The position numbers and the translations under genes are program-made. This document shows, piece by piece, positions 31,009 through 34,563 of a stretch of 34,563 nt of DNA. Position 1 is the stretch's first letter. Each line of letters begins with the position of its first letter. The notes under the pieces were generated by a model, which was given only the letters and a program-made list of their open reading frames with translations, was not told the DNA's origin and searched no databases. The DNA is from an uncultured Treponema sp. (GTDB lineage Bacteria; Spirochaetota; Spirochaetia; Treponematales; Treponemataceae), in contig CAMOWQ010000010.1 of the NCBI GenBank assembly GCA_946628495.1, positions 1-34,563 of the forward strand. The letters are read 5' to 3'.

Positions 31009-32214
31009 ATGATAAAGAGAAAGATTTCTGAATATATTACTTCTTGTATGAAGGATTATCCGTCAGTTGTAGTTTTTGGGCCTCGTCAATGTGGAAAAAC
31101 TACACTGGTTCAAAACATGTTTCCCGATTTTTCTTATGCAAATCTGGAAGACATGAATACGCGCTCTCTTGCAAAAAATGATCCTGAAGAATTTTTTACA
31201 AGATTTCCGGAACCTGTAATTATTGATGAAATACAGCGTGTGCCTGAATTATTAAGTACTGTTCAGGTTCGTATTGATAAGAATAAAAAAGCGGGACAAT
31301 ACATCCTTATCGGAAGCCAGCAGATTTCTCTTAAAAATTCAGTTTCTCAATCGCTTGCAGGTCGTATTGCAATTATTCAGATGCAGCCTTTATCTTTGGA
31401 AGAATTGAAGGCCAGCGGAATTGAACTGGAAAGAGATGTGCAGCTTGTGTCTGGCTGTATGCCTTTTCTCTTTACAAAAAAAGGTTTAAAGCCTTTTGAA
31501 TATTATCGCAACTATGTACAAACCTATCTGGAAAAAGATATTGCACAAATTAATGCCGTTCAGGATTTGATGAGATTTGAAAACTTCATGCGTCTTCTTG
31601 CGGGCCGCACTGGTCAGCTGGTAAACAATTCTGCACTCTCGGCTGATGTTGGTGTATCAAGTACTACAATCGGTTCCTGGCTTTCAATTCTTGAATCATC
31701 GCACATCGTATATACATTGCATCCCTGGTATGAAAACAGAACAAGTCAGGTTGTAAAGACTCCAAAAGTTTATTTTTGTGATACAGGTCTTGTTGCCTAT
31801 CTTTTGGGAATTGAAAATCCGTCACAAATGCAGCGGGACCCCCTTTTAGGAAATGTTTTTGAAAATCTTGTTGTTTCTGAAGCGCTTAAAGCCCGCTATA
31901 ACGCTGGAGCAGAACCAGATCTATTTTTCTTCAGAAATAGTAAAGGCTTAGAAATTGATTTGCTTTTAAAAGAAAATAAACTTCTTTCACTTTTTGAAGT
32001 AAAGAGTGGAAAAGCCTTGAATGAGGAATTTACAAAGAACATGAAAAAATTCTACGACCTGTATCCGTCTCATATTCAGCAATCAGAAATAAAAGGTTCT
32101 GTTATCTATAGCGGGGAAAATTATGAGTCATATAAAGATTTTTCGTATGTCAATTTCCATGATATCTCGCCGTTATTCGAACCAAAAGAAGCTCCTTTTA
32201 CATTAAACTTCTGA
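31009..32214 (+). CDS. AAA_14/DUF4143 ATPase
   Basis: A 401-aa ATPase of the family often annotated as 'ATPase' or 'DUF4143'. The N-terminal AAA core has Walker A FGPRQCGKTTL and Walker B PVIIDEIQRVP, and a sensor strand YILIGSQQ. The C-terminal DUF4143 region has a PD-(D/E)xK-like core: EIDLLLKENKLLSLFEVKSGK. A winged-helix-like segment (ALSADVGVSSTTIGSWLSIL) lies between. The family is widespread and often on accessory DNA; its function is unknown, with links to DNA binding or toxin-antitoxin-like loci only suggested. The palindrome at its promoter could be its own binding site. Confidence 0.9.
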   Translation: MIKRKISEYITSCMKDYPSVVVFGPRQCGKTTLVQNMFPDFSYANLEDMNTRSLAKNDPEEFFTRFPEPVIIDEIQRVPELLSTVQVRIDKNKKAGQYILIGSQQISLKNSVSQSLAGRIAIIQMQPLSLEELKASGIELERDVQLVSGCMPFLFTKKGLKPFEYYRNYVQTYLEKDIAQINAVQDLMRFENFMRLLAGRTGQLVNNSALSADVGVSSTTIGSWLSILESSHIVYTLHPWYENRTSQVVKTPKVYFCDTGLVAYLLGIENPSQMQRDPLLGNVFENLVVSEALKARYNAGAEPDLFFFRNSKGLEIDLLLKENKLLSLFEVKSGKALNEEFTKNMKKFYDLYPSHIQQSEIKGSVIYSGENYESYKDFSYVNFHDISPLFEPKEAPFTLNF

Positions 32215-32253
32215 TTTAGCGACATTTAATTTTATGACAGCGGAGACAATCAA

Positions 32254-33030
32254 ATGAAACTAAGTAAAAAAGATATTGAAGAAAAAATAAAAAATCAGAT
32301 TGCACTTGAGTTTAACTGCTCGCCAGCTGATTTTGACAAAACTGAAAATGTTATTACCACTGCCTGCCAGAGCGAGAATCGCAGAAAGTTTTCAGATAAG
32401 CCTTTCTTTTTGCAAATGGCTACTTTTGGAAAGAGCACTGTAATTTCAGCTGATGAATCAATTCATCCATGGCTTACTGAATGGGTAAAGGGCAAGCAGG
32501 GAATCTGGCTTTTTGAACAGCATAATTATTATGAGCTTGAATGCGAGCTTAGAAAGCACGGCTATAAAATGGCACTGACTCATCATATGTTTATGCCTGT
32601 CCCTGAACTGATGGAAATCAAAACTGATTTAAATATCAAATGGCTGGAACAAAAGGATATCATGCCCTTTTATGGAAATGAGAATTTCCCGAATGCAATC
32701 TGCGACAAGTTCAAACCGGAGCGCCCTGATGTGCTTTGCGTAGTTGCCATGGACGGTGACAAAATTATGGGTATGGCCGGCTGCTCGGCTGATACACCAG
32801 AGTTATGGCAGATTGGAATTGATGTCCTGCCTGAATACCGGGGTAGGGGTCTTGCAAAAACTCTTGTTACACTTTTGAGAAACGAGACTTTCCGTCGCGG
32901 AGCAATTCCATATTATGGTACAAGTCTTTCAAATCTTGCATCCTGGAAAACAGCGCTCGAGTGCGGCTTTAAGCCTTGTTGGGTAGAAAGTGAATCTCAT
33001 ACAGATGAGAAAATGGAATTTGCAAAGTAA
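32254..33030 (+). CDS. GNAT-family N-acetyltransferase
   Basis: A 258-aa acetyl-CoA-dependent acetyltransferase. The GNAT fold is in the C-terminal half (about 120-255), with motif A DVLPEYRGRGLAKTLVTLL and the preceding strand MGMAGCSADTPELWQIGI. The N-terminal half is a separate alpha/beta part with no motif I recognise. Start ATG 32254 is preceded by GCGGAGA. The substrate is unknown; the group includes enzymes acting on antibiotics, amines and amino acids. It lies 39 nt after the ATPase gene, and the deaminase-like gene begins 49 nt after its stop, so co-transcription is possible. Confidence 0.87.
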   Translation: MKLSKKDIEEKIKNQIALEFNCSPADFDKTENVITTACQSENRRKFSDKPFFLQMATFGKSTVISADESIHPWLTEWVKGKQGIWLFEQHNYYELECELRKHGYKMALTHHMFMPVPELMEIKTDLNIKWLEQKDIMPFYGNENFPNAICDKFKPERPDVLCVVAMDGDKIMGMAGCSADTPELWQIGIDVLPEYRGRGLAKTLVTLLRNETFRRGAIPYYGTSLSNLASWKTALECGFKPCWVESESHTDEKMEFAK

Positions 33031-33079
33031 TGGAAAGATGATGATAACAAAAAAGTTTATTAGTGCGTGGGTGTAAATA

Positions 33080-34039
33080 ATGACAGATAATTATAGCAAA
33101 AAGTTTATTCAGGCCTTAGAAAACAAAGATTGTGAAACTCTTCTTTCAATTCCAAAAAGTGATGTGCATAATCATATTGGCCGTGGTTGCCGTAAGCAGT
33201 GGCTTTCTGAAAAATTGAATCATGTATTTGCTGATCCGCCTGCAAAGTTTGACGGACTCATGGGAATGCAGAACTGGTACGTAAACGAAATCCGCGATTA
33301 CACCCGCGAGCATGATGCTTCGGATCTACGCCGTGAAGGTTGTTTTGTAGAGGCTCAGCGTAATCATCTTGTAAGATTTGCTCCGGGATTTGCTGTTGAA
33401 GATATTGATGAATTTGGCAGCATGGAAGCGTTTATGGATTTCTGGCATGCAATGCATAAAAAGTATTGTCCTGAGGCAGCCTTTGAACCGGAGCTTGCCT
33501 TTCCATCTTATGGCGACGTCCACAAAGAAATACCCCTAGCAGAAGAATATTTTGCATCCGGATTTTTTCATTCGATTGATGTTTGTTGTGGGGAAGGGTA
33601 CAAGCCTTTCGATGCTTTTCTTCCTTTATATAAGATTGCAGAAAAAAATCATGTGTTAAAGCGAATGCATGTTGGAGAGTCTGGAACTGCAGAAGATGTG
33701 GAAGCTGCAGTTGAAACTCTCGGGCTGGATGAAGTTCATCACGGAATACATGCTGCCAGTTCGACACGTGTTATGAAGCTGCTTGCCGACAGAAAAATCA
33801 CTTTGAATTTATGCCCTACAAGTAACATCATGCTGAATTATGAAAATAGCTACGAGGATTATCCAATAAAGATTCTTGTAGAAAATGGTGTGCCTGTTAC
33901 GATTAATACAGATGACCTTCTGGTTTTCAATAGTTCTATTGATGAAGAATATCTCCGCCTGTATGAAGCAGGCACTTTGACTGCAAAGCAGCTGGATGAG
34001 ATTCGTCTCTGGGGAATATATGGCGGAAAAAGACAATAG
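33080..34039 (+). CDS. Adenosine deaminase-family metal-dependent hydrolase
   Basis: A 319-aa member of the amidohydrolase fold, ADA branch. Zinc ligands and catalytic residues are at expected sites: H30 and H32 (SDVHNHIG), H197 and E200 (RMHVGES), H221 (VHHGIHA), and D278/D279 (TINTDDLLVF). The C-terminus is slightly short against typical ADA (330-350). The likely reaction is hydrolytic deamination of adenosine or a related 6-aminopurine, but several substrate-loop words differ from classical Add. It overlaps the next gene by 20 bp, so the two are coupled. The RBS is weak (GGGTG). Confidence 0.86.
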   Translation: MTDNYSKKFIQALENKDCETLLSIPKSDVHNHIGRGCRKQWLSEKLNHVFADPPAKFDGLMGMQNWYVNEIRDYTREHDASDLRREGCFVEAQRNHLVRFAPGFAVEDIDEFGSMEAFMDFWHAMHKKYCPEAAFEPELAFPSYGDVHKEIPLAEEYFASGFFHSIDVCCGEGYKPFDAFLPLYKIAEKNHVLKRMHVGESGTAEDVEAAVETLGLDEVHHGIHAASSTRVMKLLADRKITLNLCPTSNIMLNYENSYEDYPIKILVENGVPVTINTDDLLVFNSSIDEEYLRLYEAGTLTAKQLDEIRLWGIYGGKRQ

Positions 34040-34499
34040 TCTCAAAATCTTGCTCACAGGTTTTAAGGGAAAGAATAATTCTTCGGGAAAACTGGTTCAG
34101 GCAATTTCTGAAAACTACAGGCTGCTCACAAATTCGTTTGATGGTCTGAAAAAAGATATTGAAGAAATCAGTGGAGACATTAACTTTCTGATCATGTTTG
34201 GATGCGATAAAAATCTAAAAGATTCTGTACGGATCGAAAGATTTGCAGAAAAGAATGGTGAGAAGATTGCTTCTGGTGCTGATCAGGCAAAAATCTCGAC
34301 GAGTCTTGATAAGGCTGGGATAGAGAATTGTATTTCAGATACCTCAGGCCATTATTTATGCAATGAGGCATATTGGTATGCTTTAAAAAAGCTTAATGGA
34401 AAGGCAGTCTTTATTCATATTCCAACAATCAAGAATTTGGATGAAAGTTTTATTGATAAAATGAAAAAGTTTGTGAGTTATGAAATAGGAGGCAAATAA
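34020..34499 (+). CDS. Compact pyroglutamyl-peptidase-like protein (C15 family)
   Basis: A 159-aa protein starting MAEKDNSLKILLTGFKG at the ATG at 34020, preceded by GGGGAA within the deaminase-like gene; the track's Met at 33996 has no RBS. It keeps the peptidase C15 pattern: LTGF near the N-terminus, SVRIERFAEKN with Glu73, SDTSGHYLCNEAYW with Cys114 and VFIHIPTI with His133, which would form the Cys-His-Glu triad. Classical Pcp enzymes are about 200-215 aa, so a large part of the middle region is missing. It could still remove N-terminal pyroglutamate, or act on a related peptide. It is directly followed by the GNAT gene. Confidence 0.75.
   Translation: MAEKDNSLKILLTGFKGKNNSSGKLVQAISENYRLLTNSFDGLKKDIEEISGDINFLIMFGCDKNLKDSVRIERFAEKNGEKIASGADQAKISTSLDKAGIENCISDTSGHYLCNEAYWYALKKLNGKAVFIHIPTIKNLDESFIDKMKKFVSYEIGGK
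34487..34492 (+). promoter_or_regulatory. Strong ribosome-binding site for the GNAT gene at the window edge
   Basis: A full AGGAGG, 7 nt before the ATG at 34500 and inside the end of the C15-like gene. It is one of the best Shine-Dalgarno sites in the window. Confidence 0.7.
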
Positions 34500-34563
34500 A
34501 TGGCAAGCAACATCGAAATAATTCCTTTACCAAAAGAGCAGTGGAAGGGTACTCCAATTCCGC
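34500..34563 (+). CDS. Start of a GNAT-like acetyltransferase gene, 3'-partial
   Basis: Too short for the ORF track. The ATG follows the TAA of the C15-like gene without a gap and has AGGAGG at 7-nt spacing. The 21 visible codons read MASNIEIIPLPKEQWKGTPIP. This resembles the N-terminus of a class of GNAT acetyltransferases (a 'PLPKExWKGTxIP' start), but identity is only suggested by this stretch. It appears to be the last gene visible in a deaminase, C15, GNAT operon. Confidence 0.6.
   Translation, partial: MASNIEIIPLPKEQWKGTPIP

Noticed and set aside
1-34563. CRISPR array, tRNA, rRNA, insertion sequence or prophage
   Set aside because: No regularly spaced repeats, tRNA cloverleaf with CCA-type end, rRNA-like block, transposase or phage structural gene was found on reading either strand; a tRNAscan or ISfinder run could overturn this.

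Overview
The window reads as chromosome from a low-GC, host- or gut-associated spirochaete, most likely a carbohydrate-using Treponema. The clues are a BspA-type LRR surface protein, an outer-membrane TonB receptor (so a diderm), an MCP, a six-helix plus HAMP adenylyl cyclase, a YczE-type membrane protein, several small lipoproteins, and A/T-rich codon use. The species assignment is inference. I see no rRNA, tRNA, CRISPR array, transposase or phage gene.

Layout. (1) 1-4.3 kb: the 3' part of a large BspA-like surface protein, converging on a secreted GH5 cellulase. (2) 4.4-7.7 kb: a small unknown protein, then a cobalamin riboswitch controlling a translationally coupled pair, a small lipoprotein and a BtuB-like TonB-dependent receptor. 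This is a compact outer-membrane B12 uptake locus. (3) 7.7-10.4 kb, minus strand: a secreted small protein, an OmpR-type response regulator and a histidine kinase, in that transcription order. (4) 10.5-17 kb, plus strand: a c-di-GMP phosphodiesterase with a dead GGDEF domain, an M16 peptidase lipoprotein, and a chemoreceptor. (5) 17-20.3 kb, minus strand: a parallel beta-helix protein and a GT4 glycosyltransferase. (6) 20.4-23.7 kb, plus strand: a MoxR AAA+ ATPase, an 84-aa unknown and a protein joining an HExxH domain to a VWA domain. These are preceded by a promoter and an unusual leader of about 62% GC. (7) 23.7-26 kb, minus strand: a YczE-like membrane protein and an adenylyl cyclase. (8) 26.2-34.6 kb: a run of small enzymes, namely two histidine phosphatases, an SPL-like radical SAM protein, a C39-like/Nudix fusion, a P-loop kinase, a Cys4 mini-protein, YhcH, an AAA_14/DUF4143 ATPase, two GNATs (one cut by the window edge), an adenosine-deaminase-family hydrolase and a compact pyroglutamyl-peptidase-like protein.

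The strongest leads are these. The B12-riboswitch lipoprotein/receptor pair has an unrecognised lipoprotein that may be a B12-binding surface protein. The MoxR / small protein / HExxH-VWA operon sits behind a GC-rich leader that looks like a structured or repeated element. Several genes lack a Shine-Dalgarno and have a -10-like hexamer about 6-9 nt before the ATG, suggesting leaderless transcription. A perfect 19-bp inverted repeat overlaps the putative promoter of the DUF4143 ATPase. The C39-like/Nudix fusion is also unusual. All calls come from reading sequence and the supplied ORF track; no database search was run.
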